In this document: positions 9,064 to 19,034 of the stretch, one piece after another
Numbering within the stretch: the stretch's first letter is position 1
Layout of the letters: the number at the start of each line of letters is the position of its first letter
Assembly: GCF_003994235.2 (NCBI RefSeq)
Contig: NZ_RYFG02000020.1
Location: forward strand, 24,378 to 69,743
From: Candidatus Methylobacter oryzae
GTDB lineage: Bacteria > Pseudomonadota > Gammaproteobacteria > Methylococcales > Methylomonadaceae
Direction of reading: 5' to 3'
Length of the DNA stretch: 45,366 nt
Notes under the pieces: model-generated
Seen by the model: only the letters and a program-made list of their open reading frames with translations
Databases searched by the model: none
Told to the model about the DNA's origin: nothing
Made by a program: the position numbers and the translations under genes

Positions 9064-9430
9064 TGAGCGTTTTTAGGATTCTGAAAATAAACGCTTATTC
9101 TAACAGATTTGCGCCTATTCAGGCGACGTTCGGCTTTTATTTATTGGAAAGCATGTATTTTTTTGACATTTGCCGATGCTGTTTTGTCATGTTGAATTGA
9201 GAGCACTGAGCTGATTAGGGCAGTGCCAATTGAATTTAAACGGTCTATTGCTGAAATGCGAACTTGGAGCGCCCATAAAAACCCGATGTTTCGCGTTTTT
9301 GGTAATGTATTGATTAGTATGTGTTTTTCGATTGGTAGAAAATGAGCTAAAATGCGTTTGGCGGATGTTTTGACCGGTTCGCAAATATTCGGTTTTTCAG
9401 CCGTTAAATTCAGCCGGTTAAGCATACGCC
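9064..9430 (+). promoter_or_regulatory. CRISPR leader and yaeQ upstream region
   Basis: This 367-bp gap holds no credible gene. It lies on the repeat side where the crRNA 5' handle polarity (repeat ending ATTGAAAC, read rightward) predicts the leader, and the opposite end of the array has the only degenerate repeat, so the array is read left to right from here. It is AT-rich in its left half (a TTGACA lies at 9163-9168 in a T-run), but no matched -10 is convincing. Confidence 0.65.
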
Positions 9431-11549
<2,119 letters not shown>

Positions 11550-11916
11550 GGAGACTGCCCTGCGGATAGCTTCCGTTAGCGGATACTGGTGCTCACTACC
11601 GGGCTGACAGGCCCCGCTGCTGTTCGTCATCGGCAATCCGCTGGTTGCAAAAGCGCAGGACGAATAAGAAAAACCGGTTAAATAAGCCGGAACAAACTAT
11701 TGGCAAACAGTCTTGGCGATTTTAACAAAGCCGTCCGGCGCATATGGGGCGTTTTTGCGTCATTTCACCTGGTCAGTAAGGCATATGCCGCATTCCTCTA
11801 CCTCTCCCCAACGAATAACTCTATTCAATATCAATTCCCTAACGATTGGCTTGGTTATTGCTGACTGTTTGAATCTTCCGGAAAGGCATTTTCAATTTGT
11901 TAGAAAAATTATCGTT
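11550..11916. other. Array trailer and sigma-factor upstream region
   Basis: Nothing identifiable as a gene lies between the last repeat and the sigma factor start. The sequence just after the array is GC-richer than the spacers and has several short broken frames (for example one ending LLFVIGNPLVAKAQDE at about 11667), which may be remnants. A plus-strand frame is open from 11713 into the sigma factor, but its first 68 codons do not resemble sigma-factor sequence. Confidence 0.4.
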
Positions 11917-11919
11917 ATG
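11901..11919. promoter_or_regulatory. Possible Fur box at the sigma factor start
   Basis: Read on the minus strand, this stretch (containing CATAACGATAATTTTTC) matches the 19-bp Fur consensus at 13 positions by hand count, including a perfect GATAAT hexamer. It overlaps the chosen ATG of the ECF sigma gene. A weaker half-site, AATAATGATA, lies at 12481-12490 before the FecR gene. Iron control of FecI-type genes by Fur is well known, which is why the site is noted. Confidence 0.3.
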
Positions 11920-12453
11920 ACCAGCCTTAGTCTCAATATCAACGACTTGTTTTTAAATCATCGGCAATCATTAATTCGAACTATCTACCGTATTGTCGGT
12001 TGTCCGCAAACGGCCGAAGATCTGGCGCACGAGGCTTATTTAAAAATGCTGCATGCTTCAAAGAACCAGGAAATAAGTTATCCGCATCCGTTTCTTTACC
12101 AGATTGCCCGCAATCTGGCGCTGGATCATCTGCGCAAGGAAAAAATACGTCAGCGTAGCGACGATAGCCAGTTAAAACACAGCGAGGATGCCGACGATTT
12201 ATTGGAATATATTCCTTCATCCGCGCCTACTCCGGAACAGCAAACCGATAACAGCCAGCAGGTCGCGCTGATGCTTGACGCCTTGAACGGCTTATCTGAG
12301 CGTCGCCGCCAAATTCTGGTGCTGCATAAGTTTCATCACTGGACGTACGAACGCATCGCCCGGCATTACGGCATTTCCCGCAGTGCGGTGGAAAAAAACG
12401 TGCATGTTGCTCTTGCCCACTTGATGGCCGCACAGAGCGGAACGGCGTTTTAA
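11917..12453 (+). CDS. ECF sigma factor, FecI-like
   Basis: A 178-residue extracytoplasmic-function sigma factor. Region 2 is visible near AEDLAHEAYLKML, with the following FLYQIARNLALDHLRKEK typical of region 2.3-2.4, and region 4 as LSERRRQILVLHKFHHWTYERIARHYGISRSAVEKNV, the helix-turn-helix that reads the -35 element. The frame extends upstream to 11713, but ATG at 11917 gives the usual FecI length and starts just before region 2. No strong ribosome site precedes it. It heads a FecI-FecR-FecA type set and should direct RNA polymerase to the receptor gene once its anti-sigma factor is signalled. Confidence 0.88.
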   Translation: MTSLSLNINDLFLNHRQSLIRTIYRIVGCPQTAEDLAHEAYLKMLHASKNQEISYPHPFLYQIARNLALDHLRKEKIRQRSDDSQLKHSEDADDLLEYIPSSAPTPEQQTDNSQQVALMLDALNGLSERRRQILVLHKFHHWTYERIARHYGISRSAVEKNVHVALAHLMAAQSGTAF

Positions 12454-12480
12454 AGTACGGATTTGCGTTCACGTACGCCT

Positions 12481-12499
12481 AATAATGATAGAATTTTCG
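12481..12499. promoter_or_regulatory. Weak Fur half-site before the FecR gene
   Basis: AATAATGATA matches nine of ten bases of the left half of the Fur consensus, but the right half is poor (about 11 of 19 overall). Recorded only because of its place between sigma and anti-sigma genes. Confidence 0.18.
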
Positions 12500-12524
12500 C
12501 AAAATTATCTAAGTTGTATGCCTT

Positions 12525-13487
12525 ATGTCTTCACACGCCAACCCGGAACCGACTCATTCCTTAAGCAAAACGCAAGATCAAGCGCTGGCTTGGTTTGCCC
12601 GTTTACAGGACAGTAAAGCCAGCCAACGCGACCGGGCCGAGTTTGCCGCCTGGCTGGCCGTCTCGCCGGCGCATCAAGCCGCTTACGACAAAATCGCTCA
12701 GTTCTGGCAATCTCCTGCGCTGAATGCGGCCTTGAGCCAATGCGCAGAGATTCCGCTGCCGCAAAGATCGCGAAAACTGCCTCGGCAACGCTGGGCTGCC
12801 GCTGCCTGTGTGGTAGTGGCGAGCGGCTGGTTGTTGCTGGCCTCGGGTTTGATCGACCGCTGGCAAGCCGATGCGGTGACCGCCACCGGGGAGCAGCGCC
12901 GTATTATGTTGGCCGACGGCTCGGCGGCAACGTTGAATACCGATACGGCACTGGCGTTTAATTACGGCGCCGAACGGCGCGGCGTAAAAATACTCAGCGG
13001 GGAAGTCTACTTTGAAGTACAGCCTGACAAAGCCCGGCCATTTATCGTCGAGACAGAGCAGGGCACGGTGCGGGTGGTCGGCACCCGTTTTAGCGTCAAA
13101 ACCGGTGACGCCATCCAGGTCGACGTCGAAAGCGGCATAGTTGCCTGTGCCGGGCGGCAAGGCGGCAGCCGTCAACTCACGGCCGGACAGCATACCCGCA
13201 TCTTCAGCCAGGGCGTTGACGCAGTTACCGAAATCGATGCCGGCCGAGCTTTCGCCTGGCTTAACGGACGGTTGATTTTTCAGGATCAACCGCTGGCGGA
13301 AGTGATCGCCGAGCTGGACCGCTATCATCCCGGCGCCATCGTCATTACCGATGCCGCGCTCGCCAAAACCCGAGTCACCGGCAATTATAAACTGGAGGAT
13401 ACCGCTGCCATTGTTCGCACCTTGGCCGATATTACCGGAGCGAGGGTGATCAATCTGTCATCGTATTTGACTGTGTTAAAAGGCTAA
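12525..13487 (+). CDS. FecR family anti-sigma / signal transducer
   Basis: A 320-residue inner-membrane regulator. The cytoplasmic N-terminal part (residues 1-75, QALAWFARLQDSKASQRDRAEFAAWLAVSPAHQAAYDKI) is the conserved segment that binds the sigma factor. A single membrane helix follows at about residues 90-110, then the periplasmic FecR domain (GEQRRIMLADGSAATLNTDT to about residue 220). The C-terminal segment (RLIFQDQPLAEVIAELDRYH onward) is the short domain that contacts the receptor's signalling domain. It lies 71 bases after the sigma gene, as in FecIR pairs, and 221 bases before the receptor gene. It should hold the sigma factor until ferric ligand is bound outside. Confidence 0.9.
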   Translation: MSSHANPEPTHSLSKTQDQALAWFARLQDSKASQRDRAEFAAWLAVSPAHQAAYDKIAQFWQSPALNAALSQCAEIPLPQRSRKLPRQRWAAAACVVVASGWLLLASGLIDRWQADAVTATGEQRRIMLADGSAATLNTDTALAFNYGAERRGVKILSGEVYFEVQPDKARPFIVETEQGTVRVVGTRFSVKTGDAIQVDVESGIVACAGRQGGSRQLTAGQHTRIFSQGVDAVTEIDAGRAFAWLNGRLIFQDQPLAEVIAELDRYHPGAIVITDAALAKTRVTGNYKLEDTAAIVRTLADITGARVINLSSYLTVLKG

Positions 13488-13501
13488 GATGCATTGTCGT
13501 T

Positions 13502-13514
13502 ACTGCATTGTTAG
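13502..13514 (+). repeat. 13-bp direct repeat, copy 1 (before receptor gene)
   Basis: ACTGCATTGTTAG occurs here, 15 bases after the FecR stop, and again at 16272-16284 upstream of the PepSY gene. Both copies lie in intergenic sequence of the same iron cassette. Confidence 0.4.
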
Positions 13515-13647
13515 AGCGGTTATATAACAACGGATACTGCACTTTTAATTCAATCGTTATTTAGAAAATCTCATTCGAAAAAACTACTGGACTAACCAGC
13601 ACGAAAAAATTCTCCCGCAAGTGTGTGTTAATCATGCTGATACGTCT

Positions 13648-13686
13648 CGTTAGTTGTGCGTGGTGTTGCCAACGCGCTAACTAACG
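13648..13686 (+). promoter_or_regulatory. Imperfect inverted repeat before receptor gene
   Basis: CGTTAGTTGTGCGT pairs imperfectly with ACGCGCTAACTAACG across a short loop, ending 22 bases before the receptor ATG and just upstream of its TAGGAG ribosome site. It would form in the 5' untranslated region. It could be a regulatory hairpin or a small palindromic repeat; the role is not known. Confidence 0.35.
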
Positions 13687-13708
13687 ACATTATTAAGTAG
13701 GAGTATTC

Positions 13709-16207
13709 ATGCCCCAGGTTCCCCCTCATGTGCCTTACACATTGCGCAAACTGACTATTGCCATTGCCCTCGTATTACCTGTATCCAGTTTGCCGTTGCC
13801 GGTACTGGCCTCCGGCACAGCAGCGCATAATGCGGCAGATTCACAAAATGCAACACTCAGTTTTAATATTCCTGGCCAATCTTTGGCGGATGCGCTCAAC
13901 GCCTTTATCGCAATCAGCGACTGGCAGGTCGGCTTTCCTTCGGGGATGGCGAAAAATGCACGCTCCAGCGCGGTAAACGGCAACTACACGCCGGAACAGG
14001 CTTTGCAGCGGCTACTGAGCGGAAGCGGGTTAAGTTATCGAATAACGGGAGTCAATACAGTCACGCTGGAGAAGGTGCCGGAGCAACTCAATAAGGTCGA
14101 CACGACCATATTAAAAATGATGACAGTGACCGGCAAAGCCAAATACGACCCAAATGATCCGTATGACAAGCATTACGCTGCAACCAATTCCAGCTTTGCC
14201 ACTAAAACCGACACTCCGATCATGGAAACGCCGCTGAATATTCAAGTGCTTCCGAAGGCCGTACTTGAAGACCAACAATCCACCAAGCTTGATCAGGCAG
14301 TGAAATTAGTCAGCGGCGTCACGACCGGTCAAGGCGCCGGCGGGATTTCCGACCAAATCACCATACGCGGCTTTTTCAACTACAACTATTTTCGCAACGG
14401 CATGCGCATCGATACTAACGGCGGTTCGGACGGAACGCGCGCGATGGCGAACGTGCAAAGCCTGGAAGTGCTCAAAGGACCTGCGGCGATGCTGTACGGA
14501 CGCGTCGAACCCGGAGGCATGGTCAATGTCGTCACTAAAAAGCCATTGGATACTGCCTATTATTCGTTGCAACAGCAAGCCGGATCGTTTGATTTCTATC
14601 GCACCAGTATCGACGCGACAGGGCCTTTGACCGGCAATAAGGACTTGCTGTACCGGATGAATGTTTCCTATGAAAACAGCGGTTCGTTTCGCGAGTTTGA
14701 CAATTACGAAAAAGTGTTTGTCGCGCCGGTCCTGCAATGGAATATCAGCCCGCAAACACAAGCAATGCTGGAGATGGAATACCGCCACGAAAATAATAGC
14801 TACGATCCCTATGCGGGCGCTTTGATCATTGACGGAAAAACAGCGGACGGCACTTGGATCAACCCGCGCCTGGCAAAAATTCCCCGCGAACGGAATTTGA
14901 TAGAGCCCGACAATAACAACCCTCTCGATAACGAGTTTATCGGCTTTAATGTGAACCATAAATTTAGTGACGACTGGGTATTGTCCGAGCAACTCGGCAT
15001 CAATCTATTGGATAGAACCCGGACAGCGATGAACTCCGGACTTTTGAACGCCGATCAACGCACATTGAACAGGCAATTGCTCACCAGCGACTTTTATACC
15101 AACGACAGTTATTTCACCACAACCAATTTGACCGGCCATTTCGACACCTGGGGGCTTAAACACACGTTGTTGGTCGGCGGCGACTATTATCTTCAAGACG
15201 AAAATTCCGTCGGCTACAGCAGCACGGTTGCCAGCACCATTGACATTTATAATCCTGTCCACAGAGGCCTTCCGCCTGTTAATCCAACGACGCGGGCCAG
15301 CCAGTCGTTTCACACGACCACGGATTTGTACGGCATCTATCTACAGGATCAAATCAAGTTGCCTTATAACGTCCATGTGATGGGCGGCTTTCGTTACCAG
15401 AACGTCGAGCAATACAATGTGCTTACCAAGCGGATCGGACAAAAAGCCGATGCGGTAACGCCGCAGGTAGGCGTGCTTTGGCAGCCGATGCATTGGTTGA
15501 GTCTTTACGGTAACTATGTGGAAAATTTCGGCGCCACCAACGGCCAGGGACAAGGCGGTACCTTTTTACCGCCGCAAACCGCGCAACAATGGGAAGGCGG
15601 ATTTAAAACCGCATTCTTCGATGACCGTTTAAGCACCACCATTGCTTACTTCAACTTGACCAAGCAAAACATTCCTACGCTTGACCCTGTTAATCCGACC
15701 TTCAGTATTGCAACCGGCGAGGCGCAAAGCCGCGGCGTAGAAGCGGACATCAAAGGCGAAATTTTGCCGGGATGGAACACTATTGCCACCTATGCCTATA
15801 CCGAAACCGAGGTACTCAAGGAAAATAATCCCAATAACATACCCGTCGGCAGTCCGCTTCGGGGTGTTCCTAAACATACCTCCACTTTATGGATGACCTA
15901 CGATTTTCAACAAGATTATTTGCGCGGCTTCAAGGTGGGCGCCGGCGTGGATTTGTATAGTTCAAGAAAAGCCACTTTCGACCGGCAGCAGTTCGATTTT
16001 GCCGGCTACGGCATTGTTAACCTGCTGGGGAGCTATACGCGGAACGTCGCTAAATCCAAGGTAACCCTCCAGTTGAACGTCACCAACCTGCTGGATAAGG
16101 AGTATATCCACGACGGTTTTATCCAATCCAATTCCCCGACCCTGCAAACCCGGACTACCTGGGGGACGCCAAGGACGCTGATGGGATCGGTGAAAGTCGA
16201 GTTTTAA
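13709..16207 (+). CDS. TonB-dependent siderophore receptor with STN signalling domain
   Basis: An 832-residue outer-membrane transducer. A signal peptide (hydrophobic core ALVLPVSSLPLPVLA) is followed by an STN domain at about residues 48-122 (LSFNIPGQSLADALNAFI, then the NYTPEQALQRLLSGSGLSY stretch), the part that talks to FecR in the periplasm. The plug follows (TPIMETPLNIQVLPKAVL, then TIRGFFNYNYFRNGMR and LEVLKGPAAMLYGRVEPGGMVNVVTKKP), then a 22-strand barrel ending in an aromatic residue (GSVKVEF). It belongs to the ferrichrome/pyoverdine-type siderophore receptor group. No siderophore biosynthesis genes are in the window, so a xenosiderophore is possible. A TAGGAG ribosome site precedes the ATG. 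Confidence 0.95.
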   Translation: MPQVPPHVPYTLRKLTIAIALVLPVSSLPLPVLASGTAAHNAADSQNATLSFNIPGQSLADALNAFIAISDWQVGFPSGMAKNARSSAVNGNYTPEQALQRLLSGSGLSYRITGVNTVTLEKVPEQLNKVDTTILKMMTVTGKAKYDPNDPYDKHYAATNSSFATKTDTPIMETPLNIQVLPKAVLEDQQSTKLDQAVKLVSGVTTGQGAGGISDQITIRGFFNYNYFRNGMRIDTNGGSDGTRAMANVQSLEVLKGPAAMLYGRVEPGGMVNVVTKKPLDTAYYSLQQQAGSFDFYRTSIDATGPLTGNKDLLYRMNVSYENSGSFREFDNYEKVFVAPVLQWNISPQTQAMLEMEYRHENNSYDPYAGALIIDGKTADGTWINPRLAKIPRERNLIEPDNNNPLDNEFIGFNVNHKFSDDWVLSEQLGINLLDRTRTAMNSGLLNADQRTLNRQLLTSDFYTNDSYFTTTNLTGHFDTWGLKHTLLVGGDYYLQDENSVGYSSTVASTIDIYNPVHRGLPPVNPTTRASQSFHTTTDLYGIYLQDQIKLPYNVHVMGGFRYQNVEQYNVLTKRIGQKADAVTPQVGVLWQPMHWLSLYGNYVENFGATNGQGQGGTFLPPQTAQQWEGGFKTAFFDDRLSTTIAYFNLTKQNIPTLDPVNPTFSIATGEAQSRGVEADIKGEILPGWNTIATYAYTETEVLKENNPNNIPVGSPLRGVPKHTSTLWMTYDFQQDYLRGFKVGAGVDLYSSRKATFDRQQFDFAGYGIVNLLGSYTRNVAKSKVTLQLNVTNLLDKEYIHDGFIQSNSPTLQTRTTWGTPRTLMGSVKVEF

Positions 16208-16230
16208 CCGGTATCGCTAAGTTTGTTTTG

Positions 16231-16265
16231 CGCCAATGCCGGGAGGATTTCTCTCGGCATTGGCG
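16231..16265 (+). terminator. 11-bp hairpin after receptor gene
   Basis: CGCCAATGCCG (16231-16241) and its exact complement (16255-16265) flank a 13-base loop, 23 bases after the receptor stop. No T-run follows, so it may weaken rather than stop read-through into the PepSY gene, or stabilise the 3' end of the receptor message. Confidence 0.55.
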
Positions 16266-16271
16266 TGCATG

Positions 16272-16284
16272 ACTGCATTGTTAG
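16272..16284 (+). repeat. 13-bp direct repeat, copy 2 (before PepSY gene)
   Basis: Second copy of ACTGCATTGTTAG, 31 bases upstream of the PepSY start codon and just after the hairpin at 16231-16265. It continues GTTAGTTGT, a word shared with the inverted repeat at 13649. Possibly a shared regulatory site. Confidence 0.4.
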
Positions 16285-16315
16285 TTGTTTAGTCACTACC
16301 TTAAAGAAATAAATC

Positions 16316-17593
16316 ATGCGACAACCATTTATTAAAGATTTTTCTGCGCTTAGCTCTGTGACAATATCGAAAGCGGATATTCATCTGGCTAAACTCAAAG
16401 CGCGACGTAAACTGTGGCTGGATGTTCACCTTTATCTCGGCTTGATCGTCGGCGCGATATTGGCCGTGGTTGGCCTGACCGGCTGCATTCTGGTGTTTTA
16501 TCAAGAAATGCAGGAAGTCTTGAACCCGGAATTGGCTGTTGTTTCCGCACCGCCCGAAAATCGGCAACAAGTGCGCGGCTTGGACGACATCGTAGCGGCT
16601 GCGGAATCGGCCAAGCCGCGAGGCAGCCGTTTTTTCAAAGTCTACTACCCACGCAAGCCCGATGTCGCCTATAAGCTGCTGTATTATGTCAGGGACGAAA
16701 GCCTGGCTAACAACGGCGACGGCTATTACATTTTCGTCGATCCATACAAAGCTCAGGTTCAAGGCATTCAGCTTTGGCATCCGAAAGACCGCTACTGGGG
16801 GCGGCCTCTGGTCAGTTTCATCATGCAACTGCACTGGTGCTTGTTGTTGGGCAAACAAGTCGGCGGTACTCTTAATTGCGTTATGGCGGCGTTATCGATT
16901 ATTTCGCTGTTGACCGGCCTGATTGTCTGGTGGCCGCTGACCGGTAAATTCAAACAGGCGTTAACCTTTAAGCGCAATGGCAGCGCCGTGCGTTTTAATT
17001 TCGACCTGCATAAAACATTCGGTTTTTATTCGGCCATCGTATTGTTGCCGGTGTTGTTTTCCGGGGTTTACATGGTGTTGCCCGAACGAGTGAACGTATT
17101 GATCAAGCTGTTCTCGCCGGTCAGCCGCCCCCATGCTTACAGCGCCGTGCCGGCAGGAATCCATAGCAAACCGCAAGAGGGCCGGCAGCCGGTCACTATC
17201 GCGGAAGTGGAAGCAATAGTGCAGAAACACTATCCCGCCGGCAAGCTATGGATGCTCAATGGGCCGAAAAACCGGGAGGACGTTTACACGGTAATGAAAC
17301 ACGACGTCATCGAATTAAGCCGCTTTATCGGCTATCGCGACATTGCCGTCGACCAATACAGCGGCGAAATCATCAATGTTTTCGACAGGGGAACGGGCAA
17401 CGCCGGCGATATTTTCACGGATTGGCAATGGCCGTTGCACAACGGCCATGCTTTCGGTTGGACTGGCCGGATGCTGGTCTTTCTCTCCGGCCTGGCTTGT
17501 CCGCTTTTGTATGTGACCGGCTTGGTCCGCTGGCAGCAAAAGCGCAAGGCGAAAAAGTTAAAAAGGATCGTCGAGCTCCAAAAGCAACGCTAA
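16316..17593 (+). CDS. PepSY-associated membrane protein (PiuB-like)
   Basis: A 425-residue inner-membrane protein of the PepSY_TM group. Four main hydrophobic segments are visible: about residues 42-65 (LYLGLIVGAILAVVGLTGCILVF), about 185-207, about 235-257, and near the C-terminus (MLVFLSGLACPLLYVTGLV); the region between carries PepSY-like stretches (TIAEVEAIVQKHYPAGK). Such proteins sit beside siderophore receptors and are thought to reduce ferric siderophore in or from the periplasm; conserved His residues in the membrane segments (LHWCLLLGKQ, DLHKTFGF, NGHAFGWTGR) fit a haem or metal role. Its position directly after the receptor supports that function here. Confidence 0.88.
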   Translation: MRQPFIKDFSALSSVTISKADIHLAKLKARRKLWLDVHLYLGLIVGAILAVVGLTGCILVFYQEMQEVLNPELAVVSAPPENRQQVRGLDDIVAAAESAKPRGSRFFKVYYPRKPDVAYKLLYYVRDESLANNGDGYYIFVDPYKAQVQGIQLWHPKDRYWGRPLVSFIMQLHWCLLLGKQVGGTLNCVMAALSIISLLTGLIVWWPLTGKFKQALTFKRNGSAVRFNFDLHKTFGFYSAIVLLPVLFSGVYMVLPERVNVLIKLFSPVSRPHAYSAVPAGIHSKPQEGRQPVTIAEVEAIVQKHYPAGKLWMLNGPKNREDVYTVMKHDVIELSRFIGYRDIAVDQYSGEIINVFDRGTGNAGDIFTDWQWPLHNGHAFGWTGRMLVFLSGLACPLLYVTGLVRWQQKRKAKKLKRIVELQKQR

Positions 17594-17605
17594 CGCCTCA
17601 AGCCG

Positions 17606-18079
17606 TCACAGCAGCAGCTTGTCATCTATGGCTATAAAACGGCTGGCCGATTTAATCAGCGAAGGAGAGGTCAGCGCCGGTACGCCGTACACTTCTGTCG
17701 TTACGCCGTAAGCGTTCCGGACTTTATCCAACAGCAGATCAAAGTCGCCATCGCCGGACAGCAAAATAATCACGTCGGCTTTGGCCGCAGTGTCGATCAC
17801 ATCCAGCGTGATGCCGACATCCCAATCGCCTTTTGCGGAACCGTCGCTACGCTGGATGTAAGGCTTCAGTTTGATTGTAAAACCGATATTGCGAAGGACT
17901 TGCTGAAATCCCTGTTGTTTGCTGTCGCCTTTATCGATTGCATAAGCAAATGCGGCAACTACCTCGCGGCCCGCAGTCGCCTGCGCCCAGAATGCGCTGT
18001 AGTTAAAATGCCGGTGATAACTTTGCTTGGTGGTGTAATAGATATTTTGCACATCGACAAAGATGGCGACTTTTTCCAT
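17606..18079 (-). CDS. NYN domain protein (LabA/DUF88 family)
   Basis: A 157-residue protein with the NYN (PIN-like) RNase fold. The acidic residues expected to bind a metal are seen in IFVDVQNIYY near the N-terminus, GDWDVGITLDVI in the middle and LLSGDGDFDLLLDKV toward the end. The family has predicted ribonuclease activity; the RNA target is unknown. It starts two bases after the ppnP stop on the same strand, so ppnP and this gene form a tight pair. It converges on the PepSY gene with only 12 bases between stop codons and no terminator. Confidence 0.85.
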   Translation of the reverse strand: MEKVAIFVDVQNIYYTTKQSYHRHFNYSAFWAQATAGREVVAAFAYAIDKGDSKQQGFQQVLRNIGFTIKLKPYIQRSDGSAKGDWDVGITLDVIDTAAKADVIILLSGDGDFDLLLDKVRNAYGVTTEVYGVPALTSPSLIKSASRFIAIDDKLLL

Positions 18080-18081
18080 GC

Positions 18082-18393
18082 TTATTTCAGGAACGAGCAG
18101 CAGTAATCGCTAGGGGTTTTAACTTTCATCGTGAATGCCGAGTTGGCAGGCACATTAAACGATTCGCCGCCTTTGACGCTTTGCCATTCCGCGCCGGGCA
18201 ATAATACGTCCAGCTCGCCGTCGAGGATTTCCATTAATTCAGGATCGGCGGTATTGAACGTGTATTCGCCGGGCAGCATGAAGCCCAGGGTTTTGCTTGA
18301 ACCGTCCGCGAATCTGATAGTCCGGCTGCTGACGTTGCCGCCGAAATAGACGTTGGCTTTTTTGACGATGGTGACGTTGTTGAATTCTGACAT
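18082..18393 (-). CDS. ppnP: Pyrimidine/purine nucleoside phosphorylase PpnP
   Basis: A 103-residue cupin-fold enzyme (formerly YaiE/DUF1255) that phosphorolyses a broad range of nucleosides to base and ribose 1-phosphate. Diagnostic stretches are [34 protein letters not shown], and [13 protein letters not shown] near the C-terminus. An upstream-extended frame to 18516 exists, but ATG at 18393 is chosen because AAGGAC precedes it by six bases and the length matches E. coli PpnP (94 residues). Followed immediately by the NYN gene, suggesting the two are co-expressed, possibly in RNA or nucleotide turnover. Confidence 0.92.
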   Translation of the reverse strand: MSEFNNVTIVKKANVYFGGNVSSRTIRFADGSSKTLGFMLPGEYTFNTADPELMEILDGELDVLLPGAEWQSVKGGESFNVPANSAFTMKVKTPSDYCCSFLK

Positions 18394-18598
18394 GGATTGT
18401 CCTTTATGAAAGAGTGGATAAAAAGGGCGGCCATGATACCAGATTGTGCCGATTTGGCGAGTTGTAATAGAACGCGGATGATGGTGCTCTTTGCCGGCAA
18501 CGTTGCAAAGTGTCACCGGTTTTGCTGTGTTTGCGTAAGCACGAGCAAGACAAACCGTCGTTAACTAAGTCATTTAGTTTCGGTAGCAAATCCTGTTT

Positions 18599-18979
18599 TT
18601 ATGTTTTCCAGTCGCCAAGGTTTAAGTTCGCCACTCTTGAAAATTCCCTTGCGCCATGACGTAAAGCAATAGCTGCAATCTGTAAGTCATAAGGGCCAAT
18701 TGGCGTACCGGCTTTGGCAAGCTTTGTGCGGATTTGACCGAAGCGGCGGGCTGCACTTCCGTCAAACGGGAGCGATAAAGAACTGTTGCTCAATTCATCA
18801 AGTAATGCCAAGTTTTCTTCGCGGCGCGTACTCTTAAACGCGCCAAAATATAGTTCCGCTTTCCCAACATCGCATAGGCATATTGTGCCGGCTGGATGCT
18901 TTAAAAAATGAGCTTTTACCTGGAAGGCTTGGGGATTCAAATAGCGCACCCAAACGTTAGTGTCGGGTAACCATATGTG
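18599..18979 (-). pseudogene. Decayed VapC-type PIN toxin
   Basis: The translation reads PDTNVWVRYLNP, then CDVGKAELYFGAFKS and PIGPYDLQIAAIAL, then AREFSRVANLNLGDW, the skeleton of a VapC PIN-domain ribonuclease with first Asp (DTN), Glu (AEL) and third Asp (PYD) retained. Two lesions are visible. No start codon lies in frame ahead of PDTN; the frame opens at a TAA inside a repeat element at 18982-19030, and the first usable start (GTG at 18949) falls after the catalytic Asp. Also, compared with remembered family members about 11 residues containing the fourth conserved segment (LVTHN) are missing between AIAL and REFSRV. No antitoxin gene is adjacent. Most likely inactive. Confidence 0.75.
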
Positions 18980-18981
18980 GA

Positions 18982-19030
18982 TGCCAAGGCAACCTACTCG
19001 GGCTTACAGCCCGCCATAGCTCGCTTGGCA
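18982..19030. repeat. Small palindromic element with TGCCAAG ends
   Basis: Ends TGCCAAG (18982-18988) and CTTGGCA (19024-19030) are inverted, and a GGGCTTACAGCCC palindrome lies between. It has replaced the expected start region of the vapC remnant. Just beyond it GTTATCGG/CCGATAAC forms another hairpin that includes the stop codon of the sugar dehydrogenase gene. Confidence 0.5.
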
Positions 19031-19034
19031 AACG

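Noticed and set aside
9141-9425. Minus-strand open frame in the CRISPR leader
   Set aside because: No ribosome site, no recognisable protein features, and it covers the region expected to be leader.
11713-11916. 68-residue N-terminal extension of the ECF sigma factor
   Set aside because: Unlike any sigma-factor sequence, lacks a good ribosome site, and the family length is met from ATG 11917.
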